A stretch of DNA of 64,000 bases from an uncultured Prevotellaceae bacterium (GTDB lineage: Bacteria; Bacteroidota; Bacteroidia; Bacteroidales; Bacteroidaceae): assembly GCA_902778535.1 (NCBI GenBank), contig CACYYG010000015.1, positions 1-64,000 of the forward strand. Reading direction: 5' to 3'. The position numbers and the translations under genes are program-made. Each line of letters begins with the position of its first letter. The first letter of the stretch is position 1. Positions 63,666 through 64,000 of the stretch are shown here, piece after piece. Under the pieces are notes generated by a model. The model worked only from the letters and a program-made list of their open reading frames with translations. It was not told the origin of the DNA and did not search any database.

Positions 63666-64000
63666 TTATTGCTTGCGGAGCATCTTCAGCTTCCAGATGA
63701 GCAGGCCCATGCCGACAGCCAGCGTGACGCCCGTACTGTTGGCGAGGAAGTCGAGCCATTCGCCTGAACGGTTGGTAGTGCAATACTTCTGCATCAGTTC
63801 CAGGAGACCGCTCATCAGTATGGGACCGAGCCATGCCAAAAGGAAGAGCTTCCAGAAATGCAGGCGGTCGTGGCAGCGCAGGTATTCAATCCACATCACC
63901 GTGCAGGTGCCGCCATACATCACAAAGTGCGTCCATTTGTCGATGAACGGCACGTCGTTTAACCGTGTCTTGGGCACGATGATGAAGAGTGAGAGATACC
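63666..64000 (-). CDS. VanZ-family membrane protein, partial
   Basis: The frame is open to the window edge, so the 5' end is missing. Visible are about 110 residues: YLSLFIIVPKTRLNDVPFID, then KWTHFVMYGGTCTVMWIEYL, two more membrane segments (LFLLAWLGPILMSGLLELMQ and LANSTGVTLAVGMGLLIW) and a basic C terminus. The DKWTHF and GEWLDFLANSTG motifs are typical of the VanZ-like fold. Function in Bacteroidota is unknown; it is not evidence of glycopeptide resistance. A GTG at 63977 could be read as a start, but the conserved upstream codons argue against it. Confidence 0.85.
   Translation of the reverse strand, partial: YLSLFIIVPKTRLNDVPFIDKWTHFVMYGGTCTVMWIEYLRCHDRLHFWKLFLLAWLGPILMSGLLELMQKYCTTNRSGEWLDFLANSTGVTLAVGMGLLIWKLKMLRKQ

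Overview
The window looks like chromosome from a member of the order Bacteroidales, most likely Prevotellaceae. The evidence is the -7 promoter element TAnnTTTG upstream of many genes, lineage-typical proteins (DUF4492 upstream of cytochrome bd, DUF4923, DUF5106, CotH proteins with T9SS-like tails, LptD, NhaC), lipoproteins with Bacteroidota-style signals, and gut or rumen carbohydrate enzymes. It is gene-dense and mostly housekeeping. I see no prophage, integrase, transposase, CRISPR array or rRNA.

Layout. 1-750 is repeat-rich and non-coding. 755-9369 (minus) holds an exported glutathione peroxidase-nitroreductase fusion, a GH31/GH3 glycosidase pair and a LemA/DUF2207 pair. 9631-13749 (minus) is cotH-folA-nhaC. 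13881-15971 (plus) is topB. 15973-19873 (minus) is DUF4492-cydA-cydB-DUF5106. 20088-25982 (plus) is a coiled-coil protein followed by a TolC/HlyD/two-permease exporter with no ATPase. 26310-36418 (minus) is clpC-phoH-helicase-HD-lptD-murF. 36768-45134 (plus) is a PBP1A, then ilvD-cotH-ilvB-ilvN. 45248-48976 (minus) is a T9SS-type surface protein and groES-groEL. 48977-50146 is a 1.2-kb gene-free stretch full of repeats. 50147-56779 (plus) is GH5-GH3-nitroreductase, then ompH-murI-aroQ-O-methyltransferase. 57054-64000 holds a DUF4923 lipoprotein, tRNA-Glu, rpsT, FadL-recO-tadA, the unsaturated-uronate genes kduI and kduD, and a partial VanZ gene.

Function. The glycosidases (GH31, two GH3, GH5) and KduI/KduD point to life on plant polysaccharides, with no SusC/SusD pair here. 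Cytochrome bd, the exported peroxidase and the nitroreductases fit an anaerobe that meets low oxygen. The envelope is well represented: MurF, MurI, PBP1A, LptD, OmpH, FadL.

The most unusual content is the repeats. (1) Five clusters of short palindromes are spaced at almost exactly 22 bp, or 22 and 32 bp, with three different core sequences; one core (GTAACC-N5-GGTTAC) recurs at three loci, including the clpC/PBP1A divergent promoter region. (2) Heptamer or octamer tandem repeats sit directly in front of start codons (folA, ilvN, murI) and in frame inside genes (GH3, murF, clpC, the tolC signal peptide). (3) GC-rich REP-like hairpins lie inside topB and cydB. (4) Several long inverted-repeat elements look like non-autonomous mobile elements. 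A short promoter-terminator unit at 56873-56948 may encode a small RNA. All of this was read by eye, with no database search.
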